From positions 62,001-126,000 of the forward strand of contig CAWBGB010000006.1 of NCBI GenBank assembly GCA_963788285.1: a stretch of DNA of 64,000 bases, given 5' to 3'. Below are positions 8,960-18,037 of the stretch, piece after piece; the stretch's first letter is position 1; each line of letters opens with the position of its first letter. The stretch is from Alicyclobacillus_A sp963788285 (GTDB lineage Bacteria > Bacillota > Bacilli > Alicyclobacillales > Alicyclobacillaceae). Below the pieces are notes generated by a model. The model was given only the letters and a program-made list of their open reading frames with translations. It was not told where the DNA came from and searched no databases. The position numbers were made by a program, and so were the translations under genes.

Positions 8960-10378
8960 AAAGATGAAGCTGTGCCAGGAGTGTAGAAAGCGGGCAATCG
9001 TATCTGGCGTTTCTTGGGCAAACGCCAGCTCATCCAGATTACAAACAAACCGAGTACCGCGAGCACAATGCCCAACAAGTGGACTCCATTGGTGGACAGA
9101 TGGTTTCCAAAACAGGACGCCTAGCAGCACTGTCGACAGGATGGTACCCATGTAGCGGGCCGTTTGAAACAATCCGGATGCGGCACTGATGATCTCTTGC
9201 GGACTGACTTGAAACAGCGCCGTCTGTAGACCCACGTTGTTAAAGCCGTTGCTGAAACCGAGCACTGACAAGTTGATGGCTAGCCACCATACTGGGGATT
9301 GGTCGCTCAGTACGAGAAAGAGTGTGGACCCGACTGTCATTCAAAAGCCTGCCAAAAGCAATGGCGGCCTCGATCCGGACAATGCCACCCAACGTCCCGC
9401 GATGGGCGCGATGACTACGCCGAATCCAGCGACACACAACATGATGAGACCGGTGTTTTGCGGGTTGAAATGGCGTACCTCTTGCAAATACGTCGGCATG
9501 CCGAAGAAGATAGAGTAAAAAAATCGTGTTGACCGTTACAAATTGAACGAGTACCCACGTGAAGGCCTTGTTCTGGCGAAACATGCGCAGATGGATGAAT
9601 GGCATCTGTGTTCGCATTTCCCATACCGACCGCCAGCAAACCAGGCCACCATTTGACGGTGTCCGCTAGGGACAGCAAGAACAATAGACTCATGATAATC
9701 GCTAGTGCGAAGAGTATAATTCCCCATACGTCCAATTTCTGAATCAGCGCCCGAATGGGTTCCCTGTCCGGATTATCCAGATTGTTTTGCCGGTCACTGG
9801 GGAGAATCCATACAGCCAATAGAAGGCTGGCCACGATAAACGGGAAGCTTACCCAGAAAATAGACGGCCAGTCGCCCCAGTGTATCAGCACTCCACCGAT
9901 GGATGGCCCAAACGCTGCAGCACCAGACGAGAACACGGCAAGAAATGCGAGAGCTTGCGTTTGGCCTTGGGTGATGTATTGCCGAACAATCCCCATGCCG
10001 GCAGGATATATGGCCCCGCTGCCGAACGACTATCAAGCGCAGTGCGATGAGCCAGTCAAACGAAGGAGCAAATGGAGCCGTCAGTGAAGACACGGCGACC
10101 AGCACTAAGCCTGCGAGAAAAACGCGTTTCCGTCCGAGTGTGTCGGCAATCTTCCCCAGGACAGGTTGGGCAATCGCGCTGGCCAGATAGTAGGTGGAAA
10201 TCAGCCAGGAGACGCTTGTAAAGTTTAAGTGAAATACATGCTCCAGTCGAGTGAGAGCGACGGATATCATGGATGAATTGAGTGGATTTAGCAGTACGCC
10301 GAGTGCAATCGTTACGAGGAACAGATGACGGTTTTGGTTTATTTTAGAATAATATCTGGAATTTTGGTGTTGTGGCAT
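8960..10378 (-). pseudogene. Broken DHA2-type MFS drug-exporter gene
   Basis: Pieces in at least four frames read in order as one EmrB/QacA-type exporter. The N-terminal part contains LNPLNSSMISVAL and the motif-A loop GKIADTLGRKRVF. The next part (from about 10000) includes FGPSIGGVLIHWGDWPSIFW. A third, near 9600, reads LRMFRQNKAFTWVLVQF. The last carries SAASGLFQTARYMGTILS, then LLGIVLAVLGLFVIWMSW in yet another frame. Shifts lie near 10015, 9600, 9340 and 9075. The likely start is ATG 10378. With this many lesions no functional fourteen-helix pump can be made. It is divergent from the SEDS gene. Confidence 0.85.
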
Positions 10379-10615
10379 GAAGCCATGCCTGCCTCCTCCT
10401 CTGCGCTGTGATAAGATGCACATAGATTATACCGTTGTCGAGTAAACCACGAATGGAGGGCACAAGCCCGCATGTTCCCGCGCAACGCGAAACTGTCACC
10501 GTGTCGTCAAAATTTCCCGTAACAAGTCTATGCAATCGGTTGTCTATGTACATGGAGAACGTTTCTGAACTCGTTGATAAAGTTCATACATACTGAAGCA
10601 GGTAGGGATGCAACT

Positions 10616-11782
10616 GTGGAAGGAATTCGCCGTTACCTTCGTGACATTGACTATACAATGGTCGTACTCGTAGCCATTCTTATGGCGTATAGCTGCCTAG
10701 CCATCGCCGGTGTGCACAATTCTCAAATGCCGTCTCACGCGTGGTTAAAGCAGCTTGTGGTCGGATTGGTTGGCTTTGTGGTGATGTTTGCCGTCGCCGT
10801 GTCCGATTACCGCTCACTGCGCCGAATTCGCTGGTGGTTGTACGGTATCACAACCGTGTTGCTGGTGGTGGTCTTCGCGTTCCCTGCCGTCAACAACGCG
10901 CACTCGTGGATTAACTTGAAATTCACCACCTTTCAGCCTTCGGAGTTCTCCAAGCTGGCGTTGATTATTACGACGGCTGCTTTTATGGCTAATGTGGATG
11001 AGAGCGAACTGCCCGATTACCGGATTCGTTCCTCTTGGCCAATTTGGGCGATACTGATTCCGCCCTTTGCGCTTACACTGAAAGAACCTGCCCTCGGTCA
11101 AGCGTTGGTGATGGTGTCGATTAGTCTCATCATGTTCATGGCATTTACAAAGCAGTCGGTTTTCGCACTCCTGTGTGGCGCGGTTTTGCTCGGCGGTGTC
11201 GTGCTCGTCGCTGTACCCATCTTTTACTCGAAGGAAGCCGCCGCATTTGTTCAACAGGTCCTCATCCCGCACAACATCCTCAAGGGATACCAGGGCGAGC
11301 GGATTCTCGCTTGGCTCGATCCGAACTACGACCCGGGCGGGAGTGGCTTCAACGTGCACCAGGCGCAAATGGCCATCGCGTCCGGTCAAATGTTTGGGGA
11401 AGGCGCACTACACGGATTGTTATCCCTGAACGCCGGTGTGCCGAACGAGTGGACGGACTACATTTTCAGTTCGGTTGGTGAACAGTTTGGCTTTGTGGGT
11501 TCGGCCGGATTGGTATTATGCTTCCTGGCGCTGATCTACCGCCTGGTTAGGATTGCCCGATATTCCTCCGATACGTTTGGCATGTACATGGTCGTAGGTA
11601 TATTTGGGATGTTCGCTTTCCAGGTGTTTGAGAACGTGGGCATGGACATGTACATGAGTCCATCCACGGGAATTACCTTGCCGTTTGTGAGTTACGGCGG
11701 TAGTTCGCTACTTGCCAATTTTATTGCCGTTGGAATCGCCATGAGCGTCGCCATTCGGCAAAAGCCGCTGCGGTTCAAATAA
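10616..11782 (+). CDS. SEDS-family cell-wall polymerase (RodA/FtsW/SpoVE type)
   Basis: A ten-helix membrane protein of about 388 residues that should polymerise lipid II glycans with a class B penicillin-binding protein. Family motifs are visible: FQPSEFSKLALI, GGSGFNVHQAQMAIASGQ, the catalytic-loop segment PNEWTDYIFSSVGEQFGFVG with its aspartate, and GITLPFVSYGGSSLLANF. The usual QPDLGTAL motif instead reads EPALGQAL, lacking its aspartate. GTG 10616 is chosen because AGGTAGGG precedes it at good spacing. TTG 10574 is in frame but has only a distant GGAGA. No partner PBP is nearby; an L,D-transpeptidase follows. The paralog cannot be named: it may be a RodA-like accessory copy. Confidence 0.88.
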   Translation: MEGIRRYLRDIDYTMVVLVAILMAYSCLAIAGVHNSQMPSHAWLKQLVVGLVGFVVMFAVAVSDYRSLRRIRWWLYGITTVLLVVVFAFPAVNNAHSWINLKFTTFQPSEFSKLALIITTAAFMANVDESELPDYRIRSSWPIWAILIPPFALTLKEPALGQALVMVSISLIMFMAFTKQSVFALLCGAVLLGGVVLVAVPIFYSKEAAAFVQQVLIPHNILKGYQGERILAWLDPNYDPGGSGFNVHQAQMAIASGQMFGEGALHGLLSLNAGVPNEWTDYIFSSVGEQFGFVGSAGLVLCFLALIYRLVRIARYSSDTFGMYMVVGIFGMFAFQVFENVGMDMYMSPSTGITLPFVSYGGSSLLANFIAVGIAMSVAIRQKPLRFK

Positions 11783-11859
11783 ACGACGAAGGTCGTGGAA
11801 CGGCGGCTTGGTGACGATCTATATCATTATTTCGAGGGTTTCTGGATTGTGGACAAAGA

Positions 11860-11904
11860 GCCCCTGCATATCTTACCCATGAGGATGGGTGAGGTGGCAG
11901 GGGC
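11860..11904 (+). terminator. Nested hairpin between SEDS gene and transpeptidase gene
   Basis: GCCCCTGC (11860-11867) pairs with GCAGGGGC (11897-11904), enclosing a second stem ACCCAT/ATGGGT (11875-11890). There is no T-run after it, so it may be an attenuator or mRNA-stability element rather than a strong terminator. Confidence 0.5.
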
Positions 11905-11988
11905 CTCGTTCTGCATGCAACGGCAGCGGTTTTACACTCATGATAAAGGACGGGTTGGACGTACTCAGCAGAGGAGAGGGCGTATCAC

Positions 11989-12822
11989 ATGGTACAGGCA
12001 AGTCGCTTTCTGCGCTTGACGACTCCAGCCATGCAAGGGCCGGATGTCCTGGCTGTGCAAAGACGTCTGATTGCAATCGGCGACTTACAGGGGGCGCTTG
12101 ATGGAGTCTTCGGTCCACAAACGCGAGACGCTGTCGTGGCCTTTCAGAGAGCTTCCGGTATTCGCGCCGATGGAATTGTGGGCCCCGACACCTGGATAGC
12201 GCTTGGCATCAATCAGGTGGAATGGGGCGGAGGTCGCTACCGAATTGCGGTGGACACCATGCGCAACTTGTTGGTTTTATACGATAGCGGTCGCCTCACC
12301 GACACCTATCCAGTGACCACCGGAAAACCGACCACTCCAACCCCACTTGGGGACTGGGTCATCATTGAGAAAATGGAGATGCCGGGTGGGCCGTTTGGCG
12401 CGCGCTGGATGCGTCTATCCATTCCAAATGGCGGATACGCAATCCACGGCACCGCCGACCCGGCGGCGATTGGCCAGTCAGTCTCTCACGGCTGTGTACG
12501 CATACGGAACGAAGATATCATCCGGTTATATGGCATCGTACCCCTTGGAACACTAGTAAGCATCATCGGGCAGGTGTTCACCACAAGACTTGTACACCGG
12601 TATGTTTCGTCGGGACCCGACATTGAAACGCTGCAGCAGATGCTGCAGACGCTTGGTTATTACAAAGGAAGCATCACGGGCTCCTACGACATCGTGACGG
12701 AGAACGCGGTCCGTGCCTTTCAATCCACCCGAGGGTTGGCTGTAGATGGCATTGTTGGGCCGCAGACTGCAGTAGCCATACAAGCACAGTACGACATCGC
12801 CCTTGGGGACGTTAACCCGTAA
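11989..12822 (+). CDS. L,D-transpeptidase flanked by two peptidoglycan-binding domains
   Basis: A 277-residue protein with three domains. The first PG-binding_1 domain is at residues about 15-72 (GPDVLAVQRRL through DGIVGPDTWIALG). A YkuD catalytic domain at about 83-192 has His153 and the SHGCVR motif at 166-171, with Cys169 as nucleophile. A second PG-binding_1 domain occupies about 205-265. YkuD enzymes form 3-3 peptide cross-links or attach proteins to peptidoglycan. The ATG at 11989 follows AGGAGAGGG. No signal peptide or membrane helix is visible from this start, which is odd for a wall enzyme. B. subtilis YkuD itself has a LysM domain and no classic signal, so spore or mother-cell action is possible. 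It follows the SEDS gene by 206 bp. Confidence 0.9.
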   Translation: MVQASRFLRLTTPAMQGPDVLAVQRRLIAIGDLQGALDGVFGPQTRDAVVAFQRASGIRADGIVGPDTWIALGINQVEWGGGRYRIAVDTMRNLLVLYDSGRLTDTYPVTTGKPTTPTPLGDWVIIEKMEMPGGPFGARWMRLSIPNGGYAIHGTADPAAIGQSVSHGCVRIRNEDIIRLYGIVPLGTLVSIIGQVFTTRLVHRYVSSGPDIETLQQMLQTLGYYKGSITGSYDIVTENAVRAFQSTRGLAVDGIVGPQTAVAIQAQYDIALGDVNP

Positions 12823-12850
12823 GCGCTTGGTGAGGTTCGTGCGTCGTTAA

Positions 12851-13834
12851 CTATGAGACCCGAAGCACAATCTTGCCGATATTGGCGTTGGACTCCATGT
12901 ACGCGTGGGCTTTGCTCGCTTCCGTCCAGTCGAAGACACTGTCAATCACTGGTGCGATGGTCCCTTTCTCAATATGCGGCATGGCAAACGTGACAAACTC
13001 CTCGGTGAGTCTGATTTTTTCTTCTACACTGCGGGATCGTAAAGCCGTACCGATGATTTGCAGCCGATTGCGCAGCAGGTAGCCTAAGTCTAGATTCGCG
13101 ACCTTCGTACCAGCCATCGTACCTATAATGATGAGTCGCCCATCCATGCGTAGTACCTCGAGGTTTTGCTCGAAATACGGTGCGCCGACAAAATCTAGGA
13201 CAATGTCCACACCCTCATGGTTTGTCTGCTCTTTCACCCAAGGTGCAAATGGCCCTTCTTTGTAGTTCCATCCGGCTTTCGCGCCGAGTTCCAGGCATCG
13301 ATCGATTTTTTCACGAGTCCCTGCGGTCATGTAGCTGGTTGCACCAGCTGCTCGAATGAGTTGAATGGCAGCGGTACCTACGCCACTTGCGCCCGCGTGT
13401 ACCAGGACTTTCTTCCCTGCGGTGAGTCCGCCGAGCCAAAACAAATTGAGGTATGCCGTCAGGAACACCTCCGGAATGGCCGCTCCCTGCTCATAGGACA
13501 GGTTGTCCGGCAAGCGTATGGCCATTCTGGCCGGAACGGCCGCATATTCGGCGTATCCCCCACCTGGGAGCAAGGCGCACACTCGGTCGCCAACGCGCCA
13601 TCCTTCGCACTGGGCCCCAACCTGTACCACTTCTCCAGCCATTTCCAATCCAAGGATGTCCGAGGCGCCCGGCGGCGGGGGATACAGTCCTCTTCGTTGG
13701 AGCAAGTCTGCGCGGTTCAACGCAGTCGCGTGTACGCGAACGAGCAGGTCTGAATCACCGACATGTGGATTTGGCACGGTACCCATCTCGAGCACATCAG
13801 GTCCGCCGAATCCGCGCATGGTGACAGCCTTCAC
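12851..13834 (-). CDS. PIG3-type NAD(P)H:quinone oxidoreductase (MDR superfamily)
   Basis: A 327-residue cytoplasmic enzyme of the zinc-independent medium-chain dehydrogenase family. It opens MKAVTMRGFGGPDVLEMG. The catalytic domain contains NRADLLQRRGLYPPPPGASD, characteristic of the PIG3 quinone oxidoreductase subgroup. The Rossmann motif HAGASGVGTAAIQL gives NADPH binding at about residues 146-159. Zinc-ligand cysteines of alcohol dehydrogenases are absent. The reaction is probably one-electron or hydride transfer to quinones or enones, for detoxification. The start ATG 13834 follows GGAGGG on the minus strand. It converges with the transpeptidase gene, with only 28 bp between stops. Confidence 0.9.
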   Translation of the reverse strand: MKAVTMRGFGGPDVLEMGTVPNPHVGDSDLLVRVHATALNRADLLQRRGLYPPPPGASDILGLEMAGEVVQVGAQCEGWRVGDRVCALLPGGGYAEYAAVPARMAIRLPDNLSYEQGAAIPEVFLTAYLNLFWLGGLTAGKKVLVHAGASGVGTAAIQLIRAAGATSYMTAGTREKIDRCLELGAKAGWNYKEGPFAPWVKEQTNHEGVDIVLDFVGAPYFEQNLEVLRMDGRLIIIGTMAGTKVANLDLGYLLRNRLQIIGTALRSRSVEEKIRLTEEFVTFAMPHIEKGTIAPVIDSVFDWTEASKAHAYMESNANIGKIVLRVS

Positions 13835-13914
13835 GGAAAGCCCTCCTCTTCAGTAGTCACTTGCTTACACGTACAGTGTACCGCTTTGGCTTTGGCAAAC
13901 CAACGGGAAACCAA

Positions 13915-13944
13915 TAGAGGCAGGGGTTCTTGCCCCTGCCTCTA
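13915..13944 (-). terminator. 12-bp perfect hairpin behind the broken LysM-CAP gene
   Basis: TAGAGGCAGGGG (13915-13926) and CCCCTGCCTCTA (13933-13944) form a perfect stem with a six-base loop. Read leftward it lies 16 bp after the stop of the broken CAP gene, as a terminator would, and just upstream of the oxidoreductase gene. Confidence 0.65.
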
Positions 13945-13959
13945 TATATTGTCTGGCCA

Positions 13960-14630
13960 TCATTGACCGTGGCCAGCGAACTCTTGCACCCATATTCCGT
14001 GGTCGTATACAACGCCGATGGTGTCGTAATGGGCGTTCAAAATGTTGGCGCTCCAGGGCTATTCATCTAGTCATTCATCACCTGTTGCGGATCCAGGGCT
14101 ATTCATCTAGTCATTCATCACCTGTTGCGGAGTGGTTTGACCTTCCGCAATATTTTCTCCTGCGTATGTGAAGGTGATACCTTCCTTTTGCATCATGTCG
14201 AACGGCGAACCGTACGTTGGCGATGTGTGACCGAAGTAGTGATTTTGATACATATCAGCTGCCTTTTGTATGGCAAGTGATTGCTATCTAAAGACAAAGG
14301 CTTGAGTCCGGTATGTACTCGTTCTTGGTTTACCAGTGTTGCAACTTCAGCAGCATACTGCTGTGATGTAGACGTGTGTGTAGATGAAGCGCTAGGCGTT
14401 GGAATTTGAATTTTTTCTCCTACTCAAATGAAGTTTGGGTTATGGATACTCGGGTTGCCCGAAGCAGGGTGCTGAGTGGAACACCGTGATGCTTTGCAAT
14501 TTTCCAGAGTGTGTCGCCGGGTTGAACGGCGTATGTTGAAGCATACGCTGTACTTTCAAAGGCTAAAAGGGCGACGACTGAAGTGATTGCGGCGCGCTGC
14601 GTTTTTCCTGTACGGCGGCTTTGGGCCTCT
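13960..14630 (-). pseudogene. Broken secreted LysM-CAP domain protein gene
   Basis: Reading the minus strand gives, in order, a signal-peptide-like stretch (ITSVVALLAFESTAYAS), a LysM domain (YAVQPGDTLWKIAKHHGVPL), a linker, then a CAP/SCP domain. The CAP part reads EVATLVNQERVHTGLKPLSL, YQNHYFGHTSPTYGSPF, FTYAGENIAEGQTTPQQVMN and finally ILNAHYDTIGV. Lesions are an early stop after the LysM domain (near 14425), a frameshift near 14290, and a 40-bp tandem duplication (14052-14131) that breaks the frame at the conserved WMNSPGH position. Such YkwD-like proteins act at the cell wall or spore coat. The start codon is not clear. Confidence 0.8.
14052..14131. repeat. Two-copy 40-bp tandem duplication
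   Basis: The 40-bp unit beginning TCCAGGGCTATTCATCTAGT is present twice head to tail, 14052-14091 and 14092-14131, without differences. It lies inside the broken CAP gene; 40 is not a multiple of three, so it shifts the frame. Identity of the copies suggests a recent slippage event or an assembly artefact. Confidence 0.9.
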
Positions 14631-14686
14631 TTGAAGTGTAGCGCTCAACCTGATTCCCGACCACCTGCGTGTAACGTTCATCATTT

Positions 14687-14884
14687 GTCAACTTCGGTGG
14701 TCAAATTGGTGGCTTTATTACACCGCTTGTCATTGGCGGAATGGTTACGGCCACTGGCTCGTACATAGGGGGCTTTCTATTCATGATTGGCGGCTTGGTC
14801 CTGTCTGCAATCTCTTTGTTTTGGCTTCAATGGTTGTGGCTGAAGACGCCGAGTGTCTCTTTGGATATTGCGACCTCGTTGTAA
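14687..14884 (+). pseudogene. C-terminal fragment of an MFS transporter
   Basis: A 65-codon frame without a start reads VNFGGQIGGFITPLVIGGMV, then SYIGGFLFMIGGLVLSAIS, ending TSL at a TAA. This is the last two-helix region typical of anion:cation symporter-like MFS permeases. It abuts the 5' end of the broken LysM-CAP gene and keeps its own strong terminator just after. The rest of the transporter gene was evidently removed by a deletion whose endpoint lies near 14640-14690. Confidence 0.7.
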
Positions 14885-14918
14885 CCAGATTGCAATCTTG
14901 GATACTGTCATGCCAGCG

Positions 14919-14955
14919 TCGGCTAAGCAATCACTTGCTTAGCCGATTTATTTTA
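14919..14955 (+). terminator. Strong rho-independent terminator
   Basis: TCGGCTAAGCAA (14919-14930) and TTGCTTAGCCGA (14935-14946) form a perfect 12-bp stem with a four-base loop followed by TTTATTTTA. It terminates the MFS remnant. Confidence 0.9.
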
Positions 14956-15001
14956 CGAGCGATTTGTAAAATTTCGCTAAAGTGGTTCAGCACACACCGA
15001 T

Positions 15002-15031
15002 GATGTGTTTCATTACTACCTGAAACACATC
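15002..15031. repeat. 11-bp inverted repeat
   Basis: GATGTGTTTCA (15002-15012) and TGAAACACATC (15021-15031) are perfect complements around an eight-base loop. It lies 55 bp after a strong terminator and about 190 bp before the next gene, so it may be an operator or a second hairpin. No T-run follows. Confidence 0.6.
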
Positions 15032-15217
15032 GTATTGTGCTAAACCCGTCGTTTGTCGCTATTTTACTAATCGCCTGGTACAAGAGGTGGACGATGAAGC
15101 GTATGCAGACTCCCGCTCGTACATACAACAGAAGTTTTTGGTATGGCCTACCCTTTCTTCGCGCTTTCTCCGATAATGTGAGTAGGATGCATAGAGGTAG
15201 AACAGGAGGCACAACCG

Positions 15218-15493
15218 GTGTTTTTCATGTTTTCCATCATAGAGTTGATTTTGCTGGGTGCTGGCACGTCTCTGTTGACGCATCACAAGACAGCTCCCGG
15301 ATTGGTGTTGATGGGATTGGCTGTGTTGATGTTTTTGTCCACATCTGCCGGGTACGCGAGGCGTGAACCACGGGGCGCCGAGTGTTGCGGAGGGCTGGAT
15401 TGTTTGGCGTTTGAGTGTGGGTTTCTAGAAGGCCTCGAATGTGCAGAATGTGCGGACTGTGGGGCACCCGGATGTGATTGCTTTGGTGCTTAA
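15218..15493 (+). CDS. Small cysteine-rich membrane protein, unknown function
   Basis: A 91-residue protein starting at GTG 15218, seven to eight bases after a perfect AGGAGG. The first 48 residues form two hydrophobic helices (FSIIELILLGAGTSLL and APGLVLMGLAVLMFLSTSA). The rest is a cysteine-rich tail with nine cysteines: CCGGLDC, then CGF, then CAECADCGAPGCDC. The tail resembles a metal-binding or thiol domain, but I do not recognise a family. It overlaps the next gene by about eight bases, so the two are probably translated together. The neighbour is a DUF2085 membrane protein that also has paired cysteines. Confidence 0.7.
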   Translation: MFFMFSIIELILLGAGTSLLTHHKTAPGLVLMGLAVLMFLSTSAGYARREPRGAECCGGLDCLAFECGFLEGLECAECADCGAPGCDCFGA

Positions 15494-15833
15494 GGACGTC
15501 ATCGGACTCCGCTTTATTCCTTGTCACCGTATGCCTTCGCGGTCTCCGCGTTGGTTTGGCCGACAGTTTCCGTTGTGTTACCGCTGTCTGTCCATTCTCA
15601 TCGGATACCTAGCTACGCCTGCATTTCTGGCGGAAAACCTTCGCTTTCCCATTTGGCTGGGGGCACTGCTCAACCTGCCGATGTTCATCGACGGATTCAC
15701 TCAGTACCGCAAACTACGCATCAGCAACAATGCACTGCGAGTGGTGACGGGACTTCTCAGCGGCATTGGCCAGTCGATGGTCATTGCCACCTGCAGTCTG
15801 TGGCTGTCCGCATGGTTGCTTAGGTGGTTTTAA
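15486..15833 (+). CDS. DUF2085 family membrane protein
   Basis: A membrane protein of about 115 residues. The segment FIPCHRMPSRSPRWFGRQFPLCYRC at its start, split here as FIPCHRMPSR then FPLCYRCLSILIGYL, is the DUF2085 signature, with conserved C-H-R and C-Y-R-C residues that may bind metal. Three to four helices follow. GTG 15486 overlaps the end of the preceding gene; ATG 15441 is an in-frame alternative, but neither has a strong ribosome site. Function is unknown in this family. A terminator follows 25 bp after the stop, so the two genes form one unit. Confidence 0.8.
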   Translation: MLKDVIGLRFIPCHRMPSRSPRWFGRQFPLCYRCLSILIGYLATPAFLAENLRFPIWLGALLNLPMFIDGFTQYRKLRISNNALRVVTGLLSGIGQSMVIATCSLWLSAWLLRWF

Positions 15834-15858
15834 CATGGATGAGGATGATTGATTCCAT

Positions 15859-15905
15859 GCGGCTCTCTCTGACGAAAGTCGGAGACAGCCGCTTTGTTGT
15901 CTTTT
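15859..15905 (+). terminator. Terminator of the Cys-rich/DUF2085 unit
   Basis: GCGGCTCTCTCTGAC (15859-15873) pairs with GTCGGAGACAGCCGC (15878-15892) with one mismatch and one wobble around a GAAA loop. The run TTTGTTGTCTTTTT follows. Confidence 0.88.
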
Positions 15906-16284
15906 TGAAGTGATGGGAGAGAATGCGGGAACCCAATTGCAGTCATCTATCTTTACCTGACCCCTTTTATTCCTCCATCTTGCATTCCGTTTGTCGAATG
16001 TCAATTGATTTCCTCGGAAATTGTTGTCGTGACCGTACTACTCACTAGGTGGAGGTCGTATGCTAAAATACTTTAAAAATAAAATACTTTAGATATTAAG
16101 AGACTGATTGTTGTGATAACGAGGTTGTGATGTAGTTGCGTGCCAACATATAATCAAACCATATGGAAATCATCTAGGGCTCATGGTGTGGAAGTGGGGG
16201 ATAGTGGATTTTGTGAAAGCGCCATCACAAGGCGCGTAGCGCCATATAGACCAGGAGACGATTCTAGAGGTCAATGGGGAGTGA
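15906..16284. other. Upstream region of the acyl-CoA ligase cluster
   Basis: No gene is recognised in these 380 bp. The middle (16062-16100) is strongly AT-rich and contains the direct repeat AAAATACTTTA at 16065-16075 and 16081-16091, with a 16-bp period. It may be part of a promoter or a regulator site. Confidence 0.4.
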
Positions 16285-17917
16285 ATGGGAACGATGATGG
16301 ACTATCCGCTGTTGCTCAAATCGCCGCTTTACCGAGCTGTTACAATCTTTCCCGACAAAGAGATTGTCTCGAGAGATTATTCCGGACTCTTTCGTTACAC
16401 GTATCGCGACCTGTACACCCGTGTGTGCCGACTGGCGAACGCATTGAACTCGTTGGGTGTGCAGCCAGGGGATCGAGTGGCATCGTTTGCATGGAATCAC
16501 CACCGCCACTTGGAGCTCTATTACGCAGTCCCGTGTTCACAGCGGGTTCTCCACACCGTCAATATTCGATTGTTCAAGGACCAACTGATATATACCATCA
16601 ACCATGCGGAAGACAAGGTATTGTTCGTGGATGAAGATTTGGTGCCGCTCATTGCTGCTATTGCCGGTGAGCTAAAAACCGTACAACAATACGTCATCAT
16701 GACGGACAAGACAGAGTTGTCGGACGTGCCTTTTCCAGGTGCCATTCTGTACGAAGACCTCATCGCAGACGCCAGTCCCGACTATACGTTTCCGGAGTTT
16801 GATGAACGCACACCGGCCATCATCAGCTATACCTCGGCTACCACTGGCGATCCAAAAGGTGTGGTATACACACACCGAGGCCTATACTTACACTGTTTAA
16901 CCTGCCTCACAGGTGAGCTTGGCGTCGACGAGTCTGATGTGACCATGCCGATTGTTCCGATGTTTCACGTCAATGCCTGGGGTCGCCCATACACTGACAC
17001 GTGGGCGGGTGCGAAGCAAGTATATCCAGGTGCGCGGCCGACTGCTGCCGACTTCTGTGAGTTAATTCACAATGAAAAAGTGACCTTTAGTGCTGGGGTC
17101 CCCACCATTTGGATGGGAATTCTCCAACATGTGTTGGCGAATCCGGGAAAATACGATTTCAGCCACGTACGTTACTTTATGTCCGGCGGCTCGGCATTGC
17201 CATCAACGTTGACGCAGGCATACCAGGAACAGCTGGGCGTCAAGCTCTATCAAGGATATGGCCAGACGGAGACCACTCCAGTGACGTTCATCAATGTACC
17301 AAAATCCAAATTCAAGGACTTGCAGGGGCCAGAGCTGTACCAGTTGCGGGCGAAGACTGGGTTAATTCTGCCGGGTCTGGAAATGCGTATTGTGAACCCG
17401 AACGGCGAGGAGGTCGCACACGACGGTAAGGAGATGGGTGAACTTCTGCTACGCGGCCCATGGGTCATCAACGAGTACTACAAAAATCCTGAGAAGTCGA
17501 AAGAATCGTTTGTAGACGGATGGTTCCGTACAGGGAGATATTGCCACGCTGGACGAGGACGGCTATCTGCAGGTCGTCGACAGAACGCGAGATTTGATCA
17601 AGAGCGGCGGAGAGTGGATTTCGTCGGTGGATCTCGAAAACGCCATCATGGCACATCCAGCGGTTGCCGAAGCAGCGGTGATTGCCATCGTGCACCCGAA
17701 GTGGCAGGAGCGCCCCCTCGCATGTGTCTCTTTAAAGCCGGAATACCGGGGAAGAGTGAGCAAGGAGGAGCTGTCGGCGTTTCTTACGGACAGGGTGCCC
17801 AAGTGGTGGATACCTGACGATTTTGTGTTTATCGATGAGGTGCCGAAAACCAGTGTCGGGAAGTTCTCCAAGAAGACGTTGCGCGAGCAGTACGAGGAAG
17901 GACGTCTGACGTCGTAG
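16285..17917 (+). pseudogene. Frameshifted acyl-CoA synthetase (AMP-forming)
   Basis: A fatty-acyl-CoA ligase-type gene of about 543 codons that joins two frames. The first frame runs to about 17535 and holds the AMP-binding core, including SYTSATTGDPKGVVYTHRG (P-loop), LYQGYGQTETTP and DGWFRTG. Then a single extra base around 17537-17540 shifts the frame. The rest, beginning DIATLDEDGYLQ and containing DRTRDLIKSGGEWIS and PKTSVGKFSKK (catalytic lysine), is open to 17917. A one-base correction restores a complete enzyme, so this is either a recent mutation or a sequence error. Starts at 16285 and 16294 are both plausible. It leads the lipid cluster. Confidence 0.85.
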
Positions 17918-18037
17918 TGTGGATACAGGCTCCGGGGACGGTGTGCGGTTATCACAGGTCACTCGCAGACAGCATTGAAAAGGGGATTGCAAACATCGTC
18001 TACCAATCAGTCGGTCGAAAGAGTAGGAGGGGTATGC

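Noticed and set aside
10574..10615. TTG start extending the SEDS protein by 14 residues
   Set aside because: Only a distant GGAGA precedes it, whereas GTG 10616 has AGGTAGGG at proper spacing.
14052..14131. CRISPR-like repeat
   Set aside because: Only two copies directly adjacent without spacers; it is a tandem duplication inside a broken gene.
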